This document shows, piece by piece, positions 32,154-43,483 of a stretch of DNA of 64,000 nucleotides (position 1 is its first letter; the number at the start of each line of letters is the position of its first letter). Source of the DNA: Diphasiastrum complanatum (lineage: Eukaryota > Streptophyta > Lycopodiopsida > Lycopodiales > Lycopodiaceae); contig CM055105.1 of NCBI GenBank assembly GCA_029204225.1, positions 10,306,551-10,370,550 of the forward strand, written 5' to 3'. The notes beneath the pieces were generated by a model that was not told the origin of the DNA, did no database searches, and worked only from the letters and a program-made list of their open reading frames with translations. The position numbers were made by a program, and so were the translations under genes.

Positions 32154-32470
32154 CAGTCTACACAATGCTTCTTGGTTTCCAAGGGAAGGCTCGAACCTGA
32201 GACCAAAGAAACTTTGGATGTCAAGCTAACCAACTAAGACAACCCCGTTGGGTGCAGTCTACACAATGCTTCTTGGTTTCCAAGGGGAGGTTCGAACCTG
32301 GGACCAAAGAAACTTTGGATGCCAAGCTAACCAGTTGAGCCAATTCCGTTGGGTGCAGTCTACACAATGCTTCTTGGTTTCCAAGGGGAGGCTCGAACCT
32401 GGGACCAAAGAAACTTTGGATGCCAAGCTAACCAGTTGAGCCAACCCCGTTGGGTTGCAGTCTACACAAT
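32154..32470 (-). repeat. Tandem trimer of tRNA-like (SINE-type) units
   Basis: Three ~101-102 bp units start at 32154, 32255 and 32356, with a partial fourth at 32458. On the minus strand each has TGGCTCAACTGG (fits the RNA polymerase III A box TRGCNNARYNGG) and, 32 nt later, GGTTCGAACC (B box). Between them is a hairpin with arms CCAAAG and CTTTGG around TTT. The first-listed unit (32154-32254) is the most diverged. A 3-nt anticodon-type loop rules out a functional tRNA. The spacing and boxes fit a tRNA-derived SINE head that has been tandemly amplified. Confidence 0.7.
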
Positions 32471-32812
32471 GGAACCATGATGGATGGAATGGATGGAAAT
32501 TTTGCGAGTTGTTTTAGCAAGTCTTCACCATGCTCATTTAATATGACAACAAGAATCTCCTGATCAAACTCGTCATCTAAGTCTTGCGCGTCCTCACCCA
32601 TCGAACAAAAGTAGACTAGTTTGCTCACATCTCATCTGAGTGGTTCGGGATCCAGTCATTTGCTGTACCACCCACCTGAAATTGTGCTCATCTGTGTGGA
32701 TGGGCTTGGTAGAGTAAGTATAAGTGATGATCAAAATCCGCTTCTTTGTTTCGTACAAATTCCTGTGAATGCTAAGTGCCGGAGGTTGCTTCACTCTATT
32801 CTTCAAGCCCAT
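32428..32812 (-). CDS. Possible upstream exons of the unidentified minus-strand gene
   Basis: Two overlapping minus-strand frames (32594-32812 and 32428-32628) have complex composition. One has IHTDEHNFRWVVQQMTGSRT; the other has LVYFCSMGEDAQDLDDEFDQ followed by EHGEDLLKQLAKFPSIPSIM. The latter runs into the tRNA-like repeat at 32470, so an exon end near 32475 is likely. The frames overlap, so one is an artefact or an intron lies between them. Assignment to one gene with 31349-32097 is a guess from strand and proximity. Bases 32813-33404 show nothing I recognise. Confidence 0.2.
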
Positions 32813-33404
32813 TGCCGTACTTTTATATTATCTTACAAGAAATCAGAACTATTCTATAAATTGCAGGCTATCCATGCATCTTCACAATGTGCTCATACAT
32901 CTGCTCTTTGTAGAACTCATCGCTATCTCAATTAGAAGTGCTCATGAACTGGACTCTAGCTGAATATATGCAGATGGAGATAATGAAGATGCATTATGCG
33001 CAGGCAGAAGAAAACTTAGGAGGACACAACTCAAAAGCAAGAGCTTACAAACTTTATATTGGTCAGTGTGTGTGGCCTCTGAGGACACAGAAACGAAGAT
33101 CTAGTTTATAACTAACTAACTTTTTTATGGAAAAGAGGAAGAGAATGCAAAAGAAGAAATTCGTATGAAGCATGCATAGGGAGACTGGGCTTTTGTTCTG
33201 TTGTCGTGGAGAGATGGAGGAGATTGAATCTACGTTGCTTAGTAAGCGTACTCGGAGAGAGAGAAGCCGGGTCACCGCATGACTGTAACAAACAAGGCCG
33301 ACTTTTCCAAGCCATTTTTCTTTTATTTTTCGTCTCAGAATTTAGAGAAAAAATTTCTGATGGGATCTATGGTGTCCTTTTAGGTATGCTGCCAGCAATC
33401 CCCT

Positions 33405-34340
33405 CATACAGTTAAACAAGAAAGAGTGTGGTTCTGAGTTTATACCATGCTTGCATTTCGCAGATGGGGTCTATGATGCCCATTTCTGTATGCTGCCAGT
33501 GATGAAGGGTGTAGGTCAGATAGCTGCAATAGACCCCATCCGGCCATTCCTGACATGCTGTTTGACATTGATCGTGTTTTCGTGTAGGTGCATCAACAAA
33601 AACACACTTACGTCGCCTTCTAGACCCCATCTGCCGGCAGATGGGGTCTATACTCTCCTTTTCTGTATGCTGCTAGTGATGAGCTGAAGGGCCAGCGATC
33701 CCCTCATAAAGTTAAACAAGAAAGAATACTGGTTTATATCATGTTTGCATTTCGCCTCGAGACCCTATCTCCCGGTAGATGGGTTTAAGCTTCCCTTTTT
33801 TGTATGCTGCATGGGCCGAGGGGCCAGCAATTCCCTCATAGAGTTAAACAAGAAACAATGTTGGTTTATACCATGCTTACATGCTGTCTTCTACACCCCA
33901 TCTGCTGGCAGATGGGATCTATGAAGCCCTTTTTGGTATGTTGCCAATGATGAGCTGAAGGGCTTGCAATCCCCTCATACTGTTAAACAAGAAAGAATAT
34001 TGGTTTATATCATGTTTGCATTTTGCCGTCTAGACCCCATCTGCCGATAGATGGAGTCTAGGCTTCCCTTTTCTGTATGCTGCTAGTGTTGGGCCGAAGG
34101 GCCAGCGATTCCCTCATTCAGTTAAACAAGAAACAATGTTGGTTTATACCATGCTTGCATGTTGTCTTCTACACCCCGTCTATCGATAGATGGGGTCTAT
34201 GAAGCCCTTTTTTGTATGCTTCCAATGATGAGCTGAAGGGCCAACTATCCCCTCACACAATTAAACAAGAAATAATATAGGTTTATACCATGCTTGCACT
34301 TCGCCTTCTAGACCCCATCTGTCGGCAGATGGGGTCTATG
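33405..34340. repeat. ~138-bp satellite-like array with a long palindrome
   Basis: The word GTTAAACAAGAAA recurs at ~33411, 33709, 33843, 33983, 34120 and 34260 (mostly 134-140 bp apart, one double interval). Each unit also has TTGGTTTATACCATG, a palindrome, CCCTTTTCTGTATGCTGC, and GGGCCAGCGATCCCCTCA. At 33621-33650 the palindrome is perfect over 30 bp: TAGACCCCATCTGCC followed by its reverse complement. At 34309-34338 it has one mismatch. Degenerate versions lie near 33760, 33893, 34030 and 34172. Confidence 0.8.
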
Positions 34341-34559
34341 CTTTGTGAAAGTATCATGTGTTATAGATTTGTCGTTTGAGCCTATTGGAACAAGATTTTT
34401 CAGGAACTTTATGAATTGAAATCCATTGATAAACATTTCTAAGATCTGATTATACTTTCTAGCATAATTTATAAGATTTGGAATGGTTTTGAATGTGATG
34501 TAGAGGATCAACATGTCACATAGAAATTCACAATGCATGCTTTGACTAGGTGGAGCATC

Positions 34560-34855
34560 AAAACATGGAAATAAACCTTGTAGTGAGTGCCTTATATTCA
34601 GCTTCACATGATGAGAGTGATACAGTATCTTGCTAAAAAGCCAAGATATCAAGTTTCCTCCAAGATATATGACATAAGCACTTGTAGATTTTTGATCTGC
34701 TCTATCACTTGCAAAATCCGGTCAGAATAACCAACAATAGAAAGATCTTCACTTTTATACAATAAACCATAATCAAAACTTGAAGATATATATCTAAGCA
34801 CTCTCTTGGCCATTTTCCAATGATAAATAGAAGGATTTTGCATAGCCTGGCTCAA
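34560..34855 (-). pseudogene. RNase H part of Copia element 1
   Basis: The strand reads YHWKMAKRVLRYISSSFDYG and LSIVGYSD (first catalytic Asp region). After frame changes SLSSCEAEYKAL follows at ~34590-34630. The C-terminal KHIEV...ADLLTKP part is absent. Confidence 0.75.
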
Positions 34856-35179
34856 CTTATGAACACTAAAGCTTATGTCAGGTCTAGTTATTGTGAGCCA
34901 AATTAAGGAGCCTATAAAACTTCTAAAAAGTGTGATGTTTATGAAGGATCTTTCATCACCTTTTTTTAGGGTCTTTTACATTTTGATCCATAGGAGTTTC
35001 TATACTCTTACAATCTAACATATTGAACTTTTTTAACATTGACTTGGATTGACATACAAAAGCTTTATCTTTAAGAAGTCAATCTCTAATCCTAGTATGT
35101 AGTGAATTTTTCCAAGATCTTGCATCTTGAATTCTTTTCCAAGTGCAATCTTGGTTTCCTCAACTAACATGATACAACT

Positions 35180-35935
35180 TCATGTTAGAATGATATCATC
35201 AACATAAATAAGAAGGATGACAATATCTTTATCAAAAAACTTGATATACAGGGAAGGATCATAGTTACTAAGATTAAATCCTAGTGACTCAAGAAAGGTG
35301 TTAAGTTGAGAATACCATGACCTTGGAGCTTGCTTTAGTCCATATAAACTTTTGAAGAGCAAGCAAACTTTGTCTTTGTCATGGATGAACCCAATAGGCT
35401 GATCCATATAAATCTCTTCTTCTAGATACCCATTTGAAAATGCATAAGAGACATCTAGTTGAAGAACTTGCCAATTGAAATAACAAGCAACAGAAATTAT
35501 GATTCTAATTGATACCATCTTTGCAACTGGAGCAAAAGTCTCCTCATAATCAAGTCCATAAACTTGAGCAAAACCTTTAGCACAAAGTCTAGCCTTCTAC
35601 TTGTTGATTGTGCCATCTTGATTATACTTGACTCGAAAAACCCACTTGCAACCAATAGTGTGCTTGTTGGATGGAAGATCCACAAGCTCCCATGTATTAT
35701 TGGCCATCAAAGCATCATATTCCTCCTTCATGGCAAGGTACCATTCTGTCAAGTTGAATGAATCATATACATCCTTTGGCTCCTCATGAGAAACAAAATA
35801 AGCACAATTAGTGGAGTTGATTTCCACTTGCTTTCCTCTATCTTCATAAGTAAGCCTCCTAGGCTCGGATCTTTCTCTTTGAGATCTCCTTGGTGAAAAG
35901 ATTCGAGGTGACTTCTCCTCAATTCTTGGCCCCAT
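35180..35935 (-). pseudogene. Pre-RT and reverse transcriptase of Copia element 1
   Basis: The segment 35597-35935 gives PRRSQRERSEPRRLTYEDRG, then TEWYLAMKEEYDALMANNTW and HTIGCKWVFRVKYNQDGTIN. The segment 35180-35518 gives QLDVSYAFSNGYLEEEIYMD, YGLKQAPRSWYSQLN and YVDDIIL. They lie in different frames, with a stop between (~35597). The RT Asp pair is intact in this copy. Confidence 0.8.
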
Positions 35936-36051
35936 CTCTCCATGATAGCCTTCAAGGGTGATGATTGGAGTATCTTTGTGAGAATCTTTGAACTAGGCCT
36001 CTTCAAGAATGTATTTTTGATCTTCATGAAAAATAACATCCCTACTCTCAA

Positions 36052-36597
36052 TTATAGTTGAGGTAGAGGGAACATAGATTCTGTAAGCTTTCTTGTTGGA
36101 TGCATATCCAACCATGATCCCTTTAATATAATTAGGATTATCTCTTTTCCTTGTTTCCAAGGGCACATGAACAAAGCAAGCACAACCGAAAACTCTAAGG
36201 TGATTACCTTAGGTTTCTTCTTAAACAAGACTTCAAAAGGTGATTTTCCAGCAAGTGCATTGTGAGGTAATCTATTGCACAAATAGTTTGCACAATTTTT
36301 GGCTTCACCCCATTATTCAATAGGCAAAGAAGCTTTAACTCGTATTGCTTTAGCACATTCACATAAAGATTTGTTTTTCCTCTTAGTAACTCCATTTTGA
36401 GATGGAGAATAAGCACAAGAAAACTCTCTCTTTATTCCTTCACCTTCACAGTATTCATGAAACTTGTTGGAGATGTATTCACCTCCTCCATCACATCTTA
36501 AAGCTTTAACTTTGAAAGAAAATTGTTTCTCAACATAAGCTTTGAAGATTAGGAAGTGATAAAAAACCATAGCCTTGAAGAAAGTAGATACAACCAA
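36052..36597 (-). pseudogene. Integrase part of Copia element 1
   Basis: The frame 36313-36597 carries the second catalytic region (LRCDGGGEYISNKFHEYCEG, Asp present) and the PSQNGV box, where the expected Glu-Arg pair reads as TKRKN. The first-Asp box (LIHSDVHFSSSKS) lies at ~36670-36700 in another frame. The frame 36052-36282 has the C-terminal part (GKSPFEVLFKKKPKV). Frameshifts near 36300 and 36590 disable it. Confidence 0.75.
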
Positions 36598-36668
36598 TTA
36601 TATCTCGTAAAGTCATCAATAAAGGTGACAAAACATGTTGCACAAAAGATGTTGCACCACCAATACTT

Positions 36669-37331
36669 TTAGAAGAAGAAAAATGTACATCCGAGTGTAT
36701 CAGCTCCAAAGGATGAGTAGTCTTTATAAAAGACTTCCGATATGGCTTTCGGTGTGATTTTGCAATAGCACAAGCCACACAATGCCTGAAATCTTTGGAA
36801 AGAGATTTTGGAAGACCAATTAATTGCCTTCACTTTCTTGACCATAGAAGACATGGATTTAAAGTTAGGATGCCCCAACCTTCTATGCCACAACTCCTCC
36901 TTAGATAACAAAGCAACTTCACAAAGGTTTGCATTCTCATAAGAATTCAACTTATAAATTCCACCACATCTAGATCCATCAGCTAGGATCTCATCATTTT
37001 TCTTGATAAAGCAAGTATTGCAGTTGAACTTTACATCACAACCATTATCAAGCAACTTTCCCACACTAATCAAGTTCTTTGTAAGTTTTGAAATGAAAAG
37101 AACATTAGAAAGTGCAAGAACTTTTGAAAAAGCAAGTTTCAATGGAATGTTACCAATTCCTTCTATAGAGCACTCATGATCATTACCAGTGTAAATAGAT
37201 CTCTTAAGTCCTTTGTAAGGTACAATTGAGTCAAAAGACTCCTTTGAACAGCACATATTTGAAGAAGCTCCACTATCTATGTACCAAGCTCCATCTTTCT
37301 TGAAAGGTGATAAAGAAAACTTGGACACCAT
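36669..37331 (-). pseudogene. Protease and GAG-pre-integrase of Copia element 1
   Basis: It has WYIDSGASSNMC (aspartic protease site), IPLKLAFSKVLALSNVLFIS (protease fold), then ELWHRRLGHPNFKSMSSMVK (GAG-pre-integrase). The downstream CGLCYCKITPKAI is a frame-altered version of the usual Cys box. The open frame of 220 codons is the longest left in this copy. Confidence 0.85.
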
Positions 37332-37379
37332 AAGCGATCCTTCTCCATCACTTGCAACAGAATTTTTTCAATCTCTTTG

Positions 37380-37713
37380 GAGAGATTAGCTTGCTTGAGT
37401 TGGGTTTTCTTCTTAAAGCAATTAGAGGCATAGTGCCCCTTCTTGCCACAGAAGAAACACTTTACTTTCTTCTTCTTGGTCTTTGAAGTAGAAGGATGAG
37501 ATGAATCATCCTCTTCACCATCTTTGTCTTGATCTTTGGCTTTGTCTTTGTGGGATGCTTGAGAGAACTGGTTCTTACTCCTTTTATGCTTGTCTTTGAA
37601 AAGTGGGCTTTGTCACTTCCACCATGCTCGAGTTTGTTCATCCTGGAAAGTTTGTAGGTTTTTCTAGATTCTTTAGAAATAAGAATTCCTTGGAGAGTTT
37701 CTAGATTAGGCAA
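37380..37713 (-). pseudogene. Gag C-terminus and zinc knuckle of Copia element 1
   Basis: The frame at 37462-37713 has the typical end of capsid (NLETLQGILISKESRKTYKL) and a basic linker. A second frame (37390-37470) gives the CX2CX4HX4C knuckle CFFCGKKGHYASNC. The capsid domain proper is missing upstream. Confidence 0.75.
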
Positions 37714-37794
37714 CTACTCCTTAATGGCAAAAGATTGGACAAGATTATCATAGTCACCTTTCAAGCCATTTAAAATGACTTGAACTAGCTAGTG

Positions 37795-38486
37795 GGCAAG
37801 AACTCTCACAGAGGATTTTCAAGTTCCATCTCAGTGAGACCAGGACACAGAAGAGCCTGCAAGAGTTAGTTTGATTCCAGTGAGCAGAAAATTGGATTTA
37901 AGTGCTAAAAATCACTAAAAATTGAAGATTCAACAAATCTTTCCAGTAAGAACTCATAGACCCTCTCAGTCGATTCAAAATGTCAATTTTCATCAGTGAT
38001 GAAGCCTGCAAGAGTTAGTATAGAGAATTGGTGAAGATCAAGCCAAAATAGTGGTTCTGGACCCTCACATACAGTGAGATTTTTACTTAGTGCGAGAGTT
38101 AACTCTCGCAGAGAATTCCATAGTGAGATCTGACCTAGATTCAGCTATTGTGATCCTTGCAAGAGTTTCTTCCCAAAGAACTGAGAGATATCAAGTTTTT
38201 TATCTACAGAAACAACTAAAGAACCCTCGCACAGCCAATCCTCGAACAAGAAAATCCTAGCAGACTAGATCAATGGAGAGATCTGTATTAGATCTAGCTA
38301 CTGTCAAAATCTCAAGTCAATCAGTGTAAGGAGTAAAAAGTTATCAAGGAAAAACCACCACAAAAGGCCTAAAATTCACTTCCGGCTGATCAGATCGATC
38401 AGATCCTTAAGATCCAGATTGCATTCCACTGTATAAGCAAGATCCAACTACTTTGGAACCCACCATCGGATGAATCTGAGATCGGG
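37795..38486 (+). repeat. Gypsy leader with clustered CTCTCGCAGA-type motifs
   Basis: It matches 63240-64000 base for base with scattered differences. The words CTCGCAGA, GCGAGAGTTAG and variants (CTCACAGAG, GCAAGAGTTAG) recur every ~40-80 bp. This is the untranslated leader between the PBS and gag. The same motif family reappears after pol (43790-44120). Confidence 0.75.
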
Positions 38487-39950
38487 ATGATCAATAGCAT
38501 GAAGGATAGCAAATCAAGCACCACACCTTCCCAGATTAGTAGCTGCGCAACAAGAGACAGAACCGGAACCAGCACCAATGGAACCAATGGGCCAACCTGT
38601 ATCTATCACTCCCTTGCAAGCAGTCCGGATAGCACCATGGATGGAAATACCAAAATACGACAGATCATCAGATCCCATCCGATTCCTCCAGATCTACGAA
38701 CAAGCTTGTGAAATCTACGATGAACGGACACCTGCGGAAAAATTGATGTTGTTTTCCATGTCCTTATTGGCAATAGCTCAGGATTTGGTTTTTCAACCTG
38801 TAAGAGGACAAAAAATCTACCTGGGAAGCGGTTAAAGTGGCTCTCATTATGTGCTTTAAACCAAAGAAGTTCCTAGGAGACCCATTTCTCCTGCTGAGTA
38901 AAGTCAAGATGGGAAAATGAGAAAGGGTCCGGGACTATATTGGGTGGGTCAAACATCTACGATCCGAGTGCAGTGCAGCCTTAACTCCCGATCATGTGGT
39001 GATCATGTGGTTCCTAGCCGGACTACCACGAAGCATCAGAGGAGAACTGAAACGATGGGAACAGTACGCTACTCTACAAGAAGCTATGGAAGATGCCATC
39101 AAGGAAGATGATGAGGGATCTAACAACAAATATCCATCCACCCATACTCCTACTCCCTTGATCACATCATCATCATCAACTACATCTGCTCTATCCACAG
39201 AACTGTTGTTGGATCAAATGACAAAATTACACAAACAACAGATGGAGCACCTTATGGCACAGTTTGATCAGAAACTGAAGGCCTTACAAGGAGCTGTAGC
39301 AGCAATGCCACATCAACCGGAACCAAACCAACTATAGTATCCAAGACGGGAGAATGTATGGTGTTCAGTGTGCACACAAAATCATACAACGAATGAGTGT
39401 CCAGTCCTAAAGTAAATTCTGAGACTAACACATAGATTTTGCCATCTGTGCAATGCAACATCGCAAGATACGACAATTTTGCCTGTTTAACCCCCGAATT
39501 GGTCAACAGAAGAGAAGTCCTTATCAGACTTCTTATCCATATCATCAAGGGGCACCAAAAGCGGCACCGAGGTATGGCACACCAAATCAGCAACAACGTA
39601 TGGCTTACCTGCACCACCAGGGCCAGTCAATCAACAAGTGGCCCATGTAAACCTGACAACAACAAAACCAGAAATGCAAGTACCACCTCAACTTGAGCAG
39701 CAACAATGGTATGGACCGGATGAACCATTTATGGACCCTGCCATAAATGAGTAATATATGGCCTATACAACTCCAACTCAGCATCAAGGCAAAAGGAATT
39801 ATGGCTGCGGTGAAGGACACGGAATTGTTGAATGTCCTTGTAAGGGACAATATACATCCTTTTGCCGAGAATGCGGTTATGGACACTGTTACAAGAATTG
39901 TCCATTGAGACCTAGAACCAGTGCACCTCTCAACTTCATTGCAATACAAT
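38487..39950 (+). pseudogene. gag: Gypsy Gag
   Basis: The N-part (38578-38835) reads FLQIYEQACEIYDERTPAEK. After a frameshift near 38815 and a TGA at ~38918, the capsid continues with VVIMWFLAGLPRSIRGELKR and YATLQEAMEDAIKEDDEGSN (38996-39120). A Gln-rich helical segment follows (DQMTKLHKQQMEHLMAQFDQ). A knuckle-like CREC-GYG-HCYKNC (~39868-39905, roughly CX2CX3HX4C) closes the gene. Several stops between 39340 and 39760 interrupt it. It encodes the structural protein of the particle in intact relatives. Confidence 0.7.
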
Positions 39951-40259
39951 AACCAATAGGTCCAGGAGGGATGCCACAGGAAAGGCAACAATTCCATACT
40001 CTTGTGTTAGCCTTTTACACGAGCATAGAAGAGGAATGAAGTGGCTCCCTCACCACCACCCTCGGTCATTGACGACCAACCCTCAACTTCAGCACCATAT
40101 CCAAATGTGAGGGAGGAAAGAAGACAGTATCGAAAAATATGACACTGGGTACAGAAGGCACAAGCGGAGGAAGAAGAGCAGAAAGGGGACAATCCCACGG
40201 AACCTCCAACTGAAGACGAACGGGAACCACAAGCGGGCTCACCACTGCGCACTGATCAG

Positions 40260-40780
40260 AATGATCAGTTGCGTCAAAATGAACCACCTTTTCACATGGT
40301 GGAACCTGAGGAACCATGCACTGAAAGGATCACACTTTTATTGGCAAGCCATGTTAGTTTACCACTCAAGGAACTACTGCGGATTGCACCACAAGCGAAA
40401 AGCCTTCTAGTTGAATGGGCCAAAGTGGATGAGGATCCAGTAGCGCCTAAGCCCATATATTGTACGGGCTATGAAGAAACGAGTAACTTCCTCCACATAG
40501 AGGCAGCATGGAAAAGTGAGGAACACAACATCACTTTGCCAATCAAACACAAGAGATACGAGGATGAGGCAGTGGTAGTAGATGGAGGATCAAGTGTCAA
40601 TTTGATCTCCACTAGTTTATATGAAAAGTGTGGTTTACAAGGGTTGAAGCCAGCAAGATTCGCCATCAAGCTAGCAGATCAGTTCTGTGTGAAACTAAAA
40701 GGTGTAGTTGTCGATATCCCTATAAAAATAGTAGGCATGCAGTTTGTGATCACTTTTCGTGGATATACCTGAATCTCCAA
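40260..40780 (+). pseudogene. Gypsy protease region
   Basis: The frame 40269-40772 contains EDEAVVVDGGSSVNLIS (~40561-40611), the D-[SG]-G/S active-site loop of retroviral-type aspartic proteases in the Gypsy form. KLKGVVVDIPIKIVG (the second half) follows. The upstream part (ERITLLLASHVSLPLKELLR) is a linker. A frameshift near 40770 breaks the continuation. Confidence 0.7.
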
Positions 40781-41099
40781 CTGCATATCATGTTTTACCT
40801 GGAAAGACCATGGTTGAGGACTGCGCAAGTAGTACACAACTGGGGTACGAGGAAACTCACCTTCGAGAGACTGTGAAGGTTGATCCAACCACATGTGCGG
40901 TGAAACCTATTGCACCCAAAGCTGATGACGGATCATCCATGACAGATTACACGATTGATCCCTCAAGGCCAGCCAAGGGTGGTCACTATGATTCAGAGAC
41001 AAATGTTGTGAGATGGACGGATGCATCAACAACTATTGACTATTGAGCATGTCAATATGAATCAGATCCTAAACCCAGTACATCTTCACCCAAATGTTA

Positions 41100-42520
41100 C
41101 ACTATGGACACACCAATCACATTTGGAGTAAATTTGATAAACGTAGCATGGCTGTCAGCAGAACCTATTGAGAACCCAGTGGACGATGATTTAGTCCCTT
41201 GGCAACATGCTCTAGCTTATAATAAGGAGATTGAGCTGATTGATGAACAGGTCCTACACCACATGGACCCAGATCATTATGGAATCAAGAAAGTACCAGC
41301 TCAACAACCGCAAAAGTTTGCTATGGCAAAAGTGTCAAGGATCGATCCACCCAAGGCACCTGTGAATAAGAAAAATCAGTTGAAAAAACACTACAACTAG
41401 GTGATCCGATGGCGTGATCTACCCGAGGAGGCCATAAGTATAGTGGATGTTGATATTCGCAACCACGAGGCAAATGTCACACCAGTTCTGATGAAAGACA
41501 ACAAGGAAGAATCCACTAAAATGACAAAAAAGAAAAAGAAGGTGTTGGATTTCTTGAAGTCAATCAAAATGGACTCAGATACAGTGTCATCTTCTACACA
41601 GATGACAGAAAACCAAAAAATGACCAGTCGAGTTAAGATCAATATGCTGAAAGAGGAATCTTGACGAGCTCCAGTTCATGAGATGCCCAAGACTTTCATA
41701 GATTATAGCTTGGACGATGTAGTAATTATGATGCCGCAAGCCCAAAGAGAACCTAATCAAAGTCAGACACCAATGGACAAGTCTTTGAAGACCTGCGCGA
41801 ACACAACCGATGAACCTTGTCAAGCCAGGTGAAGAAGAAAAGATAGTGCATGTGGGAGAGCAATTAATGCCCACACAGTTCAAGAGACTATGATCATCGC
41901 TGGTGGAGTATAAAGACTATTTTGCTTGGAGTTAGTGATCTGAAGGGAATTTCACCAACTGTAGTCCAACACACCATACCCTTCGTGGAGGGAGAAGTCC
42001 CCAAGGTGAGTCGTTACTACTGTTGCAATCCAAACTACACAGAGCTGATCAAGCAGGAGTTGTAGAAGCTGTTGGATGCAGATTTCATTTATGAAATTGA
42101 GCACACGGAATGGGTATCACTGATAGTTACCCAAGAAAAATGGCAAAATGTGAATCTGTGTGAATATGAAGGCACTCAATGCAGTCACCAAAAAGCATCA
42201 TTTTCCTTTACCATTTACAGAAAGTGTCTTCAAAAGAGTAGCCGGAGCCGAAGCCTACAGTTTTCTAGATGGCTTCAGCGGCTATAACCAGGTGAAGATA
42301 GCCCCCCAAGTCCAACACGAGACAACATTTGCCACAGAAAGGGACACCTATGCCTATAAGGTGATGCCATTTAGACTTTGCGATTTCCCAAGCACTTTCC
42401 AGCGTGTCATGCAGGCGACATTCAAAGAATATTTGCAAAATTTTTTGGAAATTTTTTACGATCTGTGCGTGCATAAGCCAGATTCAGATCACTTATTCAA
42501 TTTGGAGAAGGTGCTACAAA
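41100..42520 (+). pseudogene. Gypsy reverse transcriptase, C-terminally deleted
   Basis: Pre-RT linker frames occupy 41104-41880. RT begins near 41960 (the stretch before ELIKQEL and LLDADFIYEIEHTEW, ~42045-42110). It continues ALNAVTKKHHFPLPF, AYSFLDGFSGYNQVKIAP (~42253-42306), FATERDTYAYKVMPFRLCDF and TFQRVMQATF. The catalytic Asp-Asp box is degraded to FLEIFYDLCVH. The copy then jumps from VLQKCR directly into the integrase zinc region, so the thumb/connection and all of RNase H are deleted. Stops near 42063 and frameshifts near 42160 are also present. Confidence 0.8.
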
Positions 42521-43483
42521 AATGTCGCAACATACCTGAGAAAGTGCGATGTATGCCAAAGGGCAAGGAGACCAACGAGATTGAATTATGACCTACTGCA
42601 CCCAGTCTTAGCCCAAGCACCATTCGAAAAGTAGGGATTGGATTACATCGGTCCAATTCACCCTGTATCAAGGAGTACCCAGGTTCGATACATAATGGTA
42701 GCCATGGACTATCTCACCAAGTGGGTTGAAGCCAAGGCAATAAGAGTAGCTGATGCTAGGACCACTGCCAAGTTCCTTTATGAAAATATCATTGTGCACT
42801 TCGGATGCCCGGTGGAGCTAGTCAGCGATTGCGAAAGTCATTTCATCAATGAGACCATCAAGGTCCTGTTGGAGGAATTCTTCATGATCCATAGGACCAG
42901 TACGCCTTATTATCCTCGCAGTAATGGGCAAGCAGAATCATCCAATAAGATCCTGTGTAGTGTGCTCACGAAAATAGTTGAAGCTAGCAAATCAGATTGG
43001 GAACATAAGTTGCATGCTGCTCTGTGGACATTCAGGACATCATATAAGGGAAGCACTGATCAAACACTGTTCCAATTGGTATATGGTCAGGATGCTGTAA
43101 TGCTAGTAGAGTTTTTAGTCCCTTCATTAAGGATTGCCACAATGCAACACCTTAATAAATCCAAATCTCTACAACTACGTCACAAAGCTCTGCATAAACT
43201 CTGTGAAACACGCTTACTAGTTGTGCATGCACTGGCAGCTGAAAAGGAAAGATGCAAAGCATGGCACGATCACAAGTTAGAAAAGAAGGATCTTCGTTCT
43301 GGAGATCTGGTCCCGATGTATAAAACCAAGGTGATCAAGAAAAAGTTAAAATTCACAGGCGAAGGACCTTATCGGATCAAAGAAATTTTTAATCATAAAG
43401 CCGTGAATCTAGAAAAGCTAGATGGGACACTGTTCGACACACCCATCAACGGTAGCCAGTTGCACAAGTACTGGCCACCATAG
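42521..43483 (+). pseudogene. Gypsy integrase with one internal stop
   Basis: One frame runs from the zinc-binding YLRKCDVCQRARRP through a TAG at 42632 to the stop at 43481. The core domain has Asp in GLDYIGPIHP, Asp in ELVSDCESHFIN and Glu in NGQAESSNK, so the catalytic triad is complete. The C-terminal part has RSGDLVPMYKTKVIKKKLKF and GEGPYRIKEI (GPY/F module). The N-terminal His pair of the HHCC domain is lost in the deletion that removed RNase H. Apart from the TAG it is the best preserved pol domain of this copy. Confidence 0.85.

Larger units (their letters stand above)
34560..37794 (-). pseudogene. Copia element 1 (minus), decayed gag-pol, no LTRs
   Basis: Reading from 37794 down to 34560 gives the Copia order with many frameshifts and stops. 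It is gag tail plus knuckle (37380-37713), protease and pre-integrase (36669-37331), integrase (36052-36597), pre-RT and RT (35180-35935) and RNase H (34560-34855). The 5' part of gag is missing at the junction with Gypsy leader sequence (~37794). The 3' end is lost inside RNase H near 34560. It resembles the minus element at 50965-55036 more than the young element. Bases 34341-34560 hold a minus-strand frame I do not recognise. Confidence 0.85.

Noticed and set aside
32154-32470. Functional tRNA genes
   Set aside because: A and B boxes fit, but the anticodon arm is a 6-bp stem with a 3-nt loop and I see no matching acceptor stem.
34308-34652. 114-codon minus-strand frame as a gene
   Set aside because: It straddles the junction of the satellite and a Copia RNase H relic; the RNase H part is in another frame and the rest has no motif.
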